Source: Atherix ibis
Lineage: Eukaryota; Arthropoda; Insecta; Diptera; Athericidae
Reading direction: 5' to 3'
Assembly: GCA_958298945.1 (NCBI GenBank)
Contig: OY282610.1
Coordinates: 36,897,667 to 36,961,666, forward strand
Length of the DNA: 64,000 nt
A program made the position numbers and the translations under genes. Positions 24,001 to 35,885 of the stretch are shown here, in pieces (position 1 is the stretch's first letter; every line of letters starts with the position of its first letter). Below the pieces are notes generated by a model. That model ran no database searches and was not told the DNA's origin. It saw only the letters and a list, made by a program, of their open reading frames with translations.

Positions 24001-24440
24001 AGAATGAATGGTTTTCTTTTTCCCCAAGTTAAAAAAAAAAATTTCTATTTCTTTTTATCTTGCATCTCAATAAAAAAAAAGTATTTTAATTTCCGTTTTC
24101 AAAAAATAATTTTCAATTATTTCAATTTTTCAAATTTTTCAGTTATTTTTTAACAGTCCCGTAATTTCAATTTGAGAACACACAACACAAAGGGTAGTTA
24201 TGCAACAAACAAAAATTATAAAGGAAGAATATTTATTTACAGGATATTAATGAAATGGGTCGATTATAAGGCAAAATTGACCTGGATCTAAGGTTATCTC
24301 GTTATAAAAAGTTTCACTCTCACACTTCGTTCCGAACACACACCCATCATCAGTGGTCCTGCGATTTGTTCTACGTTTCTAGCTTCTAACTGGCATTCAC
24401 AAATGCAGATGTGATCAGAAGAAACTTCAACTAATATTTA
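24001..24440. other. Gene-free stretch
   Basis: AT-rich DNA between two mariner elements. Nothing supported. Confidence 0.5.
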
Positions 24441-25472
24441 TCAGGTATATAAGCTTAAATCCGCTGTTTTTTAGTCAAAAAAAATATGTTTTTTTTCAAA
24501 AACAAATTTATTCAAAGTACTTGTCATCGCTAACTACACATTTTTCCCATCTCTCGGGCAATTTGGGGATATCACACTAAACAAATTCATTCTCTTTCGA
24601 GGAAAACCCTTCATCAAGCCCTTTTCGGACGTCTTCGTAAGAATCGAAGTGCTGCTCAGGGAGCGCGTGGCCCATCAACGAAAGCAGGTGGTAGTCGGAT
24701 GGGGTCAGGTCTTATGAATAAGTGGGGTGGGGTAGCACCTTCCAGTTGATTGTCTCCAAGTAGTTTCGGACCATTTTTGACGTGTGCCAGACCATTTTTG
24801 ACCTGTGCAAACACATGCGAAATTTTGCTCGCCAGACAAAAAAGAAAGTAATTTTTGACGTATGCAGGAATGACTTTCTGACGAGCAAAATTTTGCATGT
24901 GTTTTGGCCTTGCTCCATCTGCCTATCGTTCAATTCATACGGCACGCATATTCCGATCTTTTCAATCTTCCCCATGGCACGCAGATGCATGGGAATAGCT
25001 GGTTGAGTAACACCCAATTGCTCCGCGAGCGTTTTTTGCGATTGGGTATCGTCTTCGTCCAAAAATGACTGCAATTGATGGTGCTCAACCTTCCTATGCC
25101 AATTTTCATGCTTCTTGTCCCACAAGTCAAAATTGCCATCTTTGAACCGACGAAACCAATCTCGGCACGATGTTTCCAATAAAGCACTTTCACCGTAGGC
25201 CTCGATAAGCATTCGATGCGATTCGGCAACCGATTTCTTCAAATTGAAGCAGAAAATCAGGGTTTCCCGCATATGCTCTTTTTCTGCCACAAAACTAGAC
25301 ATGATTACCAAAGGGAAAATGTATGTTGTTATACGAAACTGCTGACAATGTGCACTGATTAATATTACCAGATGTCAAACTCATAAAAAAAAGTATGGCG
25401 TGCCCATGGCAGCTTAATAAGCTTACTCACGCCATCTATGACCAAACAGCAGATTTTAAGCTTATACATATA
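24441..25472 (-). mobile_element. Mos1-like mariner, internally deleted
   Basis: Termini TCAGGTATATAAGCTTAAAT at the left and AGATTTTAAGCTTATACATA at the right are inverted copies of the ends of the full-length element at 38928-40179, next to TA. The minus-strand frame starts at MSSFVAEKEHMRETLIFCFN (ATG codon ending at 25302). It covers the two helix-turn-helix domains (CRDWFRRFKDGNFDLWDKK; LGVTQPAIPMHLRAMGKIEK) and reaches the VPYELNDRQME motif. The central catalytic region (first Asp through the linker) is deleted. The frame then runs through rearranged sequence into TSKMVRNYLETINWKVLPHP at 24715-24790. About 220 bp shorter than the full-length copy. The deletion junction carries an inverted duplication (24808-24905). 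Confidence 0.85.
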
Positions 25473-28400
25473 CTTGTTTGAAGTTGTAGTTACCTTTCCA
25501 AATAAAACATAAAAGATGAAGGCTAACAACATTTTCTCAAAACTCAACCGAACTTTTTTCCCATCAACATTTTGATTAGCAACTCATTACAAATGTTTAT
25601 ATACTTCCACCATATGTATATGACTTATTTCCGTGTTGCTGTGCAACAATTCTCACTACCACCGATGATTTAAATGTTGATGGTCCGTTTTTTGACTTTC
25701 ATAAAAAATTTATTCTCTTTTGACGGTTACTACTACCCCTCCTTAACCTGTTCCGCTACGTTTAACACTCACACTAACAAATAGAAAACTAAGAGAGTAA
25801 AATATAAATATGCCGCGTTTTAGAAAGAAGATAAGAAAATATTAACTACGAACTATAATACCATATATTCTTAAGTATTTTTCTCTCGGTCTCTTAACAA
25901 TTGCCGTTTATTCTCCGGTCCTTCTTTATTTATTTTACTTACTTTAATAGTAATTGTACTTTAATTCTTACACTTTTTTTTATTCTATCAACTACTTTCG
26001 TATGAACAATATATCCATAGGTGGACCCCCCCCCCCCCCCATCACCCTCTTTCTGACCAAAGAATGATACAAAAACAAAAGCCACATGTTCAATCAGCAA
26101 ATAAGAATAAGAAGAAGAGAAATTTTAAATCGAAATCAACATAGAAACGGAAGAGAATAATGACTGTTGGTGAGCAGATTGGTAGATGGAATTGGTCCCG
26201 GGGATCGCGGAAACAAGTTAAAAGAATTAACAAAAAAAAAAAAACTTTATTTGCCCGTATCAAATGTACACGATCATTTGGGGATGTGTGTATGTGTGAG
26301 TCATGTAGATGGGACATGTTTTATGCTGCTAAAAAGCACCTGGGGAATTGTGAAGAGTTTTGTGTGTGCACGAAATGATTGAAATGTTCGATCTGTTTTG
26401 GAAGCGGGTGGTGGTTCGTTAAGCGCCTGAGCTGAGACATCTGTATCGTATAAAGAGAGAGAGAGAAAGGAGACACTTCTGTTGAGAAGGTGTATATGAA
26501 AAAGCACAAAATACTTACGACAGACAATGTTGATAATGAAGAATTTTTTGCATAAAAATAAAATTTGAAGAGAGTAAAAAGGTTTTTTTGTTGTTGTTTT
26601 TTCTGGGGGGGAGGGGGGTTAACAGAAAAAGAGAGAGACACAGAGAGAGACTTTTATTTATAAACATATGCATACATCTGCATGTACAGGGAGATAAAGC
26701 AAATTCAAAATGATCTGTTGCATATTTACTTACTAATTAATAATATTTTTTTTGTATTTAACCACCAACCATCTTTTCCCCCCTTCCCTCTTTACAACGC
26801 ATAATATCGAGTTTTTCAATAGCAACTTGACACTTTTGAGTATTTTCATATTGAAATTACTCAAAACTGTCAAGTTGCTATTAAAAAACCCGATATTTAT
26901 TCACAAATAAGAACAATTTCTCTACTACTCGTAATTCTATTACAATTTTTTTTATGGGTTTTTAATTTATTATTATTTTTTTTATTTTTTTGTTAAATAT
27001 CTTTAGTATTTTTTTTGTGAATTCATCAATTTCTTTTTGTGTTATTTATTAGTTTTTTTTTTTTTTTAAAAACTATTTTTAATTAACTCCCCCATTAAAG
27101 GTGGGGTGATTGTGTTTTGTCCGATGTTAATAGATTTTTTTAGTTGTTGCAACAACTTCTCTTGTTGCTGAAGAGCTTCTTCAACTCGTCATTAGGGTAC
27201 TTTTTGCAGTAACTCTTCTTCCGCTCATATTTATTGGTGTGCTGGCACTCTCTCTTGCGGTTGACGTTGGTTGCTGTTATCATTCGTGTTGCTTTTGACC
27301 CGTTACTATCGGCGTTGCTGCAGCTGTTGCGGTTGCGTCAATTACTATTCTCTCAACATTTGATGTTGCTAACTATTCTTGGAGTCTGTTATTCTGACTA
27401 TTCTTGCAGCTACTCGCCGGTAGCTTACCATCGCCATCGTATGATAGTATGGTAGGTGGTAGGTAATTTTTATTTATACGTATAGGTGGTAGTAGTCAAT
27501 AAACACGTTTCGTAATTTTCTCAATCGTAAATGTTCCCATCCATTCTCGTTTACTCTCTTTCTCTCAAAAAACGTTTTACTTGATTTTCTACTCCTGTAA
27601 ACATGTTCTTCTTACCTAATGTATATAAACACATATCTATCTATCTAGCTATGTAAATACACCAATTCTTGATCATATTTTCTCGTATGTTCTTTCTTTT
27701 TTGCTCTAACACACATATTTATTATTGTTATTATTTTCAATTTGTTGTTGTTGTTGTTGTTATGTTGTTCTTTATCTATTAATCATGTGTTGTCACTGGC
27801 TTATTAACAAAAAAAATAAAAACAAAAAACAAAAAATCTCTCCTCCTACTCCGACTTTTATTGTTTTCATATATTTTTCTTAATTATTTTTCGGTTTTAC
27901 CTTATTTCGAATTGAATTTGCAGACTTTTTTAAATAATTTTCTTCCTTAATTAACATAAATTTTGTTCTCTCTTTTACTTTTTGCAACTTTTATTACGAT
28001 TGACCCGCCGCCACCGGGCTATCATTGTTTTTTTTTTTTTTTTTACTCTTCCACACTTTCTTGTATACCGTTCCACACTTTCTCGTATACCTGTCTCATT
28101 TACAGGTGAGTTTGAAATGAATATTTTGAGAGAGTAAATATTTATTCAGCTCAGAAGAGTCATTTTCTGATGATTGTACATACAACAAAACGTATGCATG
28201 ACGAGGAGTACGACGCACATGCACATAGATTCATATCTCTACATACGAATTTATGTATGAATATTATTTTTAAGCATAAAAACGATTTTTGATTTTAGTT
28301 GAATTCGGACTCTTTACGAATGATGATCGTCTGTCAAATAGTTTTTTTTTGGTGTTTCGTTTTTCGATTGTTTCAAATTTGAATTCTCATCACTTTTAAC

Positions 28401-29590
28401 TGTTATCGTTAGGTGTTACGTGCAAATTAAAAGAAAGTAAAAAAAAAACTTAGCGACATAAAATTAAAAAAAAAAACGGGAGAAAATTACCTATTAAATA
28501 GGGAGAAAAAATCAATTAGTTCAGATTATTTTTTTTTATGTGTCAATTAGTTAAGAATTAATAAATCTCAAATGGAAATATTTCAACAAAAAATTTTTTT
28601 AGAAAATGTCAAACGGAAATAAAAGTTTTTTTTTATGTTCTTGTTTTTTTTTTTTTAATTTTTATATTGCGTTTTAGTGCAACAAATAGTTTTCAAAAAG
28701 AAGGTGACTATTTTGAGAAATAAATAAATTTCTTAATTAATATTTTCTTTATAAATATATGTGAAAAAAAAAATGAGTAAATAAAGTTTTGGTTTTGTTT
28801 TTTTTTGTCGGTTTTGTAAGAAAAGAAGAGGTCTTAAATTAAGAAAATTCCACTTTAAAAAAAAAATAATAATAATAAATGTTAAAAATTAATAATATAA
28901 AATGGAAAATATTTTTGTGTTTGGTTTAGTTATGTGATAATTTATTATATAAATTTATGGGAAATTTCCATATTAAAAAAGAAAATATAAATTGAAAATT
29001 GTGCAATTTCTGATAAGAAATGATTCATTTCTTATAAGGAAAAATAAGAAAAAGAAAAGAAATAAACAACAAATTCTGTGATGATGAGTTTGGAATGTAA
29101 TTTATTGTAACAAAAAAAAAATAATGTAATTTTCCGAGAATTTATATTTTTATTAATAAGAAATATTTTAATTTTTAGAGAATTTTTTTTTCTTCAATTT
29201 ATTTAAAAGTTTGTTTTTATAGAAATTGAAAAAAAATAAAGAAAAAAATACGTTAACTATTATAAAATTGGTAGTTATTTATAGTTAATTAAAAAAATCT
29301 ATTTAGAAAAATACATTTTTTACGGAATAAAAATTTCCTTAAATTGACAACAATTATTTTCTTATATATTTTTTTTTTGTTGGTATGTTATTAATTTTGT
29401 ATATTTTTCTTTAGTATGTAAATATTAATAGGAAATTTTTATAAACTGAAAGAAATCTTTGTAAAATTCGAAAAAAAACCGCCAATATGGTCGTACGAAA
29501 TTTTTAATTTATAAAAAAATATTGTATTATATAAAATATTTTTTTAAAAAAAATGAAAATATCTAAATTGGTGATTTTGTTATTTTACTT
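25473..29590. other. Long AT-rich stretch without a supported gene
   Basis: Contains a 15-C run (26026-26040), an A/G-rich block with GAGAGA repeats (26455-26470, 26628-26650), a hairpin (26803-26897), a CAAC-rich patch on the minus strand (27130-27470) and many poly-A/T runs. The small open frames here overlap on both strands and show no motif. Confidence 0.5.
26803..26897. repeat. 95-nt near-perfect hairpin
   Basis: Left arm AATATCGAGTTTTTCAATAG... and the right arm ending ...CTATTAAAAAACCCGATATT pair over ~44 bp with about four mismatches and a loop of ~6 nt. The central part CAACTTGACA / TGTCAAGTTG is perfect. Confidence 0.9.
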
Positions 29591-30000
29591 TTAAAAGAAA
29601 TATTTTTTTTAAGACAAAAACCATTATATTTAGTGGAAAACAAAATTATTACTTTTACAATTTTTTTTAAATATAAAAAGAAAAAGATTCTATTAAAATT
29701 ATCTATAGAAAAAAAATAGTTTTCTTTGTAAAAAGAAAATTGTGTGTGTGTGTTTTTTTTTGCGAATATTTGATTATTTTTATTTAGCAGATAACATTTT
29801 ATATGAACCCCCATTCACCCCCCCCCCCCCCCATTATCCCTCAATCACCACTTTATATTAAATATCATAGAAGGTGAAAATGTCGTTTAATGATTTAAAT
29901 ATCATAAATTTTTAACGGAAATATAGAATAAATTTAAGGTAAAAACCAAAATTTTTTTTAGTGGTGCAAAAAAATTACTTTTATTTTATAAAATATATGC
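29590..30000. repeat. Left flank repeats of the 22-bp array
   Basis: 29595-29800 resembles 31040-31230 (ATTATTACTTTTA..., TTTTCT..., GAATATTTGATTATTTTTAT). 29863-29997 resembles 30950-31085 (AAATATCATAGAAGGTGAAA, then TAAATTTAAGG.AAAA, then AAAATTACTTTTATTTT). The array therefore sits between direct repeats. A 15-C run lies at 29818-29832. Confidence 0.7.
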
Positions 30001-30054
30001 AATTATTTAAATGCTTTTTATATAGAGTTGCTGTTTGTGCAAGCATGGTATGTG

Positions 30055-30950
30055 ACTATTGAGCACATGCTGTATTCACATTTATGTTTATTGAACATTG
30101 ATGTGTTGCTTATTGAGCAGACGCGGTATGCTTATTGAGCAGACGCGGTATGCTTATTGAGCAGACGCGGTATGCTAATTGAGCAGATGAAGTATGATAA
30201 TTGAGCCGACGCGGTATGCTTATTGAGCAGAAGAGGTATGCTTATTGAGCAGACGTGGTTTGCTTATTGAGCAGACGCGGTTTGCTTATTGAGCAGACGC
30301 GGTATGCTTTTTGAGCATACGCGGTATTCTTATTGAGCAGATGAAGTATGATAATTGAGCCGACGCGGTATGCTTATTGAGCAGACGAGGTTGCTTATTG
30401 AGCAGATGAAGTATGCTAATTGAGCAGACGCGGTATGCTTATTGAGCAGAAGAGGTATGCTTATTGAGCAGACGTGGTTTGCTTATTGAGCAGACGCGGT
30501 TTGCTTATTGAGCAGACGCGGTATGCTTTTTGAGCATACGCGGTATTCTTATTGAGCAGATGAAGTATGATAATTGAGCCGACGCGGTATGCTTATTGAG
30601 CAGAAGAGGGATGCTTATTGAGCAGATGAAGTATGCTAATTGAGCAGACGCGGTATGCTTATTAAGCAGACGCAGTATGCTTATTGAGCAGACGCATTAT
30701 GCTTATTGAGCAGACGCGGTATTCTTATTGAGCAGACGCGGTTTTCTTACTGAGCAGTCACGGTCAACTTATTGAACAGACAAGATATCCTAATCAGATT
30801 AGACGCAAAATGCTTATTGTATAGATGTGAATATTGTTGAGTAGACGTGGTATAACTATTGAGCATGCGCGAAATAATTATTGTCCAAATGAGGTATGTG
30901 TTCATTAAACAGCCGCTCTATGCTTATTAAACAGGATATGTTGCTTATTA
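30055..30950. repeat. 22-bp tandem array (TTATTGAGCAGACGCGG...)
   Basis: About 35-40 units of ~22 bp built on GCTTATTGAGCAGACGCGG plus TAT. They are regular from ~30110 to ~30760 and decay on both sides. A block of ten units recurs after 219 bp (marker GCAGAAGAGGTATGC at 30227 and 30446), so there is a higher-order period. The units are GC-richer and CpG-containing, unlike the surroundings. Confidence 0.95.
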
Positions 30951-31235
30951 AATATCATAGAAGCTGAAAATATCATTTAATATTATAAGGAAAAAAATTC
31001 TATATTTTTACAGAAATATAGAGTAAATTTAAGGCCAAAACCACTATTTTTAGTGGGGCAAAAAATATTACTTTTATTTTTTAAAATATATTTAAAATTA
31101 ATTCTTTTAAAAAAAATACAAAAAAAAATTCTTTTAAAAGTATCTACAATACAAAAAAAAATTGTTTTCTCTAAAAAAAAATTTTTTTTTTTGAATATTT
31201 AATTATTTTTATTTGACCAAATACGTAAAAAGAAA
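30950..31235. repeat. Right flank repeat of the 22-bp array
   Basis: Direct-repeat partner of 29863-29997 and of 29595-29800 (AAATATCATAGAAGCTGAAA and following; ends in GAATATTTAATTATTTTTAT). Confidence 0.7.
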
Positions 31236-31379
31236 TATTTAAATAAGAAGAAACCCAAAATGATAGTTTCTGATCCGTTGAGCCTCTCTTCATGTTCTCT
31301 TAGTTTTCAAATAGCAAATCTTCGAATCAAAATAGTTTTGAAGTTAAAACTTTTTTGCTTCCGTTTTCAACAAAAAAAA

Positions 31380-32410
31380 AAAAAAATTGTCAACAAAAAA
31401 ATCACTGAAAATTATTAAACAATTTCAAAAACAAAAACCAAATTTTTTAGAAAAAAAGTTGCAACAAAAATCAGTGAAAATTATAAAAAAAATTTAAAAA
31501 TTGTTATGAAAATTTTTAATAAAAAAGTTTTAACAATAATCACTAAAAATTATTTAAAAAATTTCAAAAATAAAAAAGAAAGTTTTTAAAAATCAGTGAA
31601 AATTATTAAACAATTTTCAAAAATAAAAAATTATATTTTTTTTAAAAAAAAGTTTCAACAAAAATCACTGAAAATTATTGAACAATTTCAAAAATAAGAA
31701 AGAAAATTTTTAAAAATCATTGAAAATGATTAAACAATCTCAAAAATAAAAAATAAGTTTTTTAAAAAAAAGTTTCAACAAAAATCACTGAAAATTATTG
31801 AACAATTTCAAAAATAAGAAAGAAAATTTTTAAAAATCACTGAAAATTATTTCATTAATTAAACAATTTTCAAAAATAAAAGTTTTTTTAAAAAAGTTTT
31901 AACAAAAATCACTGAAAATTATTAAACAATTTTCAAAAATAAAAAACTTTTTTTTAAACATCTGAAAATTATTAAACAATTTTCAAAAATAAAAGAGAAA
32001 ATTTTTTACCATAAAAATCACTGAAAATTATTAAACAATTCTCAAAAATAAAATTTTTTAACCATAAAAATCACTGAAAATTATTAAACAATTTTTAAAA
32101 ATGAAAATGGAAATTTTTTTTAAAAATAGTTGCCCAAAAATCACTAAAATTTTTTAAACAATTTGTAAAATAAAAAATATGAGTTTTTTAAAAAAAAAGT
32201 TTCAACAAAAATCACTAAAAATTATTAAACAATTTTTAAAAATTATAATGAAAATTTTTAAATAAAAAGTTTTAACAATAATCACTAAAAATTATTAAAA
32301 AAATTTCAAAAATAAAAAAGAAAGTTTTTAAAAATCACTGAAATGAAAATATTTTAAAAATCACTGAAAATTATTAAACAATTTTCAAAAATAAAAAATG
32401 AAATTTTTTT
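31380..32410. repeat. AT-rich tandem array (AAAATCACTGAAAATTATTA type)
   Basis: AATCACTGAAAATTATTAAA followed by CAATTTTCAAAAATAAAA recurs roughly every 55-65 bp, with variable A runs between. Low-complexity, no coding content. Confidence 0.85.
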
Positions 32411-33260
32411 TAAAAAAAAACCTTTTCTCTATTTAGTTAAGTTTTAAACCATTAATTTGCGCTCAATCCTTAAAAAATTTGAGTTTTCTTTACCAATCAA
32501 AGTTGGAATTTTTTTCTCTTATTTTTTTGTCTATTTTTGATACTCTTATTAGTAAAATGTAATTTCTTCAAAGAGAAAATAATCTAAAATAATTGTTTCG
32601 ATTTTTTTTGTTGGTTGATTTGCTAATAAAATGTGGTGAATTTTGCACGTGCCTATTTAGGGTCAATAATATGTATGCCTACTAATATTATTGGTTTGTT
32701 TCTTCTTATTCTTTTTTTGTTGCATAATATTTTTTCTCTTTTTCGGTTCTGTTTCGCTTGGCTTTTTAGGAGGTGCTCGTTATGTGCGGTGAAAATAAAT
32801 GAAGTGAGCATATGGCCACAGAGGAAGTGCTACCTGACATTTCCTTCGACTTTGGTAGTTCGGTTTTTGTGCGGTCGTTTTTTTCCCCTCTGCTTATTAG
32901 TATTAGTATTTGTGTTTTTGTTTCCTTTTCATTAAGTTTTGTTGCTAAATAATTTCATCAAAAGAGCGAATTGTTCAATTAATTGTAAGTACTTACTTAG
33001 CAAACCCAAATATTCACACGTACGCATAAGTACATAATATGTACGAGCATTATATCGATAAGGATGATTATTTTATACGCACTAATGTATATGCTTATGC
33101 AAATTATTGGCTGGTATGGATTTTGACAGTATTTATACCAGATTAACGTATCCAAAACCATTTTTATACCAAATCTTGAATTTTTTACTTTTTTTGCTTC
33201 TTGTTTTTAAAGAACATTTTATGATCGCCACTAAAATACGATAATAACAATGAAATCTTT

Positions 33261-33298
<38 letters not shown>

Positions 33299-33496
33299 GT
33301 TAATTGTACTAAAAATATATGCATCAGAAGGTATTGACTATGAAAACAATTCTAACAAAATTTATACCAATCAGTTTTCATATAAAAAGAATAAAGAATT
33401 TCTTAAATAAATTGCTGGTATTATTTTTTAAAAGATTTTAATTAATAAATAATTATTCAAATAATTATGTTTGGGAAAAATAATGGTCGATTATTA
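32411..33496. other. Unique-looking stretch with (TTA)n
   Basis: Includes a (TTA)n microsatellite at 33263-33298. A 100-codon hydrophobic open frame at 32633-32935 has no family signal. No supported gene. Confidence 0.45.
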
Positions 33497-34760
33497 ATTT
33501 TTGACAGATTACTCATGACACGTGACATGTGTCAAGATCAAAAGTGCTCAGTTAGTAGTGCCATTTTATTATCGGACTTACATCCGAACAACTGCTTACA
33601 AATTATTGAGTTTTATTATAAAAATTCGTTTCCTGTGAAAAATGTGTTTCGCGCACTTTTCGACCATTTTATGGTCGTCATAAATGACCTACAAAAATTA
33701 AGGAAAATCAAGCCCATTTTACGGTAAATGTGTTTCACAGTAATTTTACACTATTTGACATCAAACTATCAACACGTGTGCACAGAGGCAAGTATTGCTG
33801 GCCGTAGCGTCCAGTGTTGGTGAAGACCGCGATTTGTGTCCATCTGTCACCGTTCATAGCAACTTGGATTGTGTAACTCGACTATGTGGAAGATTTTAAG
33901 CAAGGATCTTGGTCTGGAAGTGTATAAAGTAGAGGTTGTGCAAGAACTGAAGCCGAATGACCTGTCAAAGAACAAATTAAAGAAAATCCGTTTTTTTACC
34001 AAAAAAAATTGCGTTTAGCGACGTAGCTCATTTCTTGTTGAATGCGAATGTGAATAAGCAAAATTTTCACATTTGGTCTGATGAACAACTACAGGTAAAA
34101 CAAGAACTGCCATTGCACCCAGAAAAATCGGTCGGCCCATATTTCCTTAAAGATCATTTCAATCTTTTTTTCCAAAATCTGGCCGACATGTGGTTTCAAT
34201 AAGACGGCGCTACATGTCACACAGAACGTGAAAAAATACACATATTGAGAGATGAGTTCGATGAGCAATTTATCTCACGTATCGAAATGGTGAGTTGGCC
34301 GCCAAGATCGTGCAATTTGACGCCTCTAGACTATTTTTTATGGGGCTATGTAAAGTCACTCGTCTGGTGAGTTAGCCATCAAGATCGTGCCATTTGACGC
34401 CTCTAGACTATTTTTTATGGGGCTATGTAAAGTCACCCGTCTGGTGAGTTGGCCGTCAAGATCGTGCGATTTGACGCCTCTACACTATTTTTTATGGGGC
34501 TATGTAAAGTCACTCGTCTGGTGAGTTGGCCGTCAAGATCGTGCGATTTGACGCCTCTAGACTAGTTTTTATAAAGCTACGGGAAGTCTCTCCAATAAAT
34601 CATCTTCACTTGCAGCCTTGAAAGACAATATTACACGGGTTATTGGCAGGATACTAGCCGAGCTGCTCGAAAAAGTGGTTCAAAATTGGATCTCTCGGTC
34701 GTAGTCGTGGCAAATATTTACATGAAATGGCAAGCAATCTTTGGCAATTTTTCTGTGTGT
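33497..34760 (+). mobile_element. Tc1-like (DDE) transposon, most complete local copy, inactive
   Basis: Plus-strand pieces in order: IIEFYYKNSFPVKNVFRALF (N-terminal helix-turn-helix, 33600-33660), KDLGLEVYKVEVVQELKPND (33900-33960), a SDEAHF-type region reduced to HIWSDEQL-like sequence (34065-34090), FLKD..N (34140-34165), LADMWFQ-stop-DGATCHTERE (second Asp; 34180-34235), LRDEFDEQFISRIEMVSWPP (34245-34305), and RSCNLTPLDYFLWGYVKSLV (third Asp; 34302-34365). Next come three more 77-bp copies of the last block, and a tail to ~34760. Stops and frameshifts interrupt it, including a TAA in place of the Gln codon before DGA. The family is a common insect DDE_3 transposase with a long N-terminal HTH. 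Confidence 0.8.
34290..34597 (+). repeat. 77-bp tandem repeat, 4 copies, inside transposase end
   Basis: GTGAGTT(G/A)GCC recurs at 34290, 34367, 34444 and 34521, exactly 77 bp apart. It is the same segment and copy number as at 6592-6900 on the other strand. Confidence 0.9.
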
Positions 34761-34794
34761 GTTTTTTTTTTTTGGAAATTTGAGAAACAAACAC

Positions 34795-35490
34795 TTAGAA
34801 AATCACCTTAATGTAATTGCAAGGATGCAAGGACATATAAAGGAACACATGCCATTTTAAACGTCGATGAGTGTGTAATGGAAGGGTGGGAGTGAACAGT
34901 TCTCTACCCAAAGGATTACGATTGTAGGATAGACGCGAGTGAAATTTTTTAATATTGGGAGAAGCACAGTTCACCGTGTTCCGTGTTTTGCACATAAAAG
35001 GGATTGTACGGTTTGGGCTAGAAGGGAATTGGAATGCTTAGCCCATATTGGTTTCGGTACCGTATTATGTAGTAATAGTTTGCTTTTTAATGTCACTTGT
35101 GACCTACTATTTAGGAGTCGTAGTACTTTCCATTAAATTCACTTCTTTTAGTTTTTGTGTGAGGATTCCAGGTCAACCGTTTGTCAAATATAAGTCCAAG
35201 GTAACGCATGCTTGGTTTTTCTGGAATCTTACTGCCGTTTAGGCTTATATCGGGAAAAGTTACATGACCAGATTTTTGCTTATTCAGTCCCACTCACCAC
35301 CTTTTGAACCAGGTCTCTAAGGAGTAGATAAGGTCCTAAAGAATATTGATGGCTAACGAAGGATCTTTGTGAGGTGTGAGAATGGCTGTGTCGTTAGCAT
35401 ATATTGTGGTAATAATAAGGAATATCATGGGTATAAATATTGTAAAGTCTTGGATTTAGGATACTTCCCTAAGGCACACCGGATTTTTGT
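34795..35490 (-). mobile_element. Jockey-like LINE reverse transcriptase fragment
   Basis: Minus strand, from 35490 downward. First comes a GVP.GSILNPRLYNIYTHDIP-like block, then YANDTAILTPHKDPSLAIN (the YADD box, here YAND, so a catalytic Asp is replaced). The GLNKQKSGHVTF segment follows, then KPSMRYLGLIFDKRLTW at 35160-35210, and finally KKFHSRLSYNRNPLGRELF near 34890-34950. The C-terminal tail is typical of Jockey-clade ORF2. Stops and frame changes are present; both ends are missing. Confidence 0.8.
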
Positions 35491-35749
35491 TACTAATTTT
35501 AATTTTTTTTCAGGACAAAGTTTCGTACTTAAAATAAAACGATTTTTAATGGCCATTTTGGTTTTTTTTGGACAAAATAATAGAAAAATCAGAAATTTTA
35601 AAAAAAAATTCGTTGTCGTTATGTTAATAAATTTTTATTTCACTTGAGCAAAACGGTTATTTTCCAGGTGGTATATTTCCAGATACATCTCAAGCTTAAG
35701 TTACTCTGAACTTCTCTAAAAAACACAAGAAAATTCTTAAATCCCCCTT

Positions 35750-35885
35750 ATTAGCTTATAATTAAATCTTATCTATCGGATTACTAATTTTAGATCAATA
35801 AAAATAACAAATATTCTGCTATTTCGCCTATAAAAGGTGGTGTTCCACAAGGTAGCATGCTTAGTCCTCTCCAGTATAAAGAGAT
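35750..35885 (+). mobile_element. Small Jockey-like LINE fragment
   Basis: Plus strand reads ISPI.GGVPQGSMLSPLQYK at about 35815-35880, the conserved VPQGS.LSP..Y motif of LINE reverse transcriptase, preceded by decayed LSDRTF-type sequence. It is opposite in orientation to the neighbouring LINE piece, so it is a separate insertion. Confidence 0.7.

Noticed and set aside
30055..30950. CRISPR-like array
   Set aside because: Repeats are head-to-tail 22-bp units without unique spacers, in eukaryotic DNA; it is a minisatellite.
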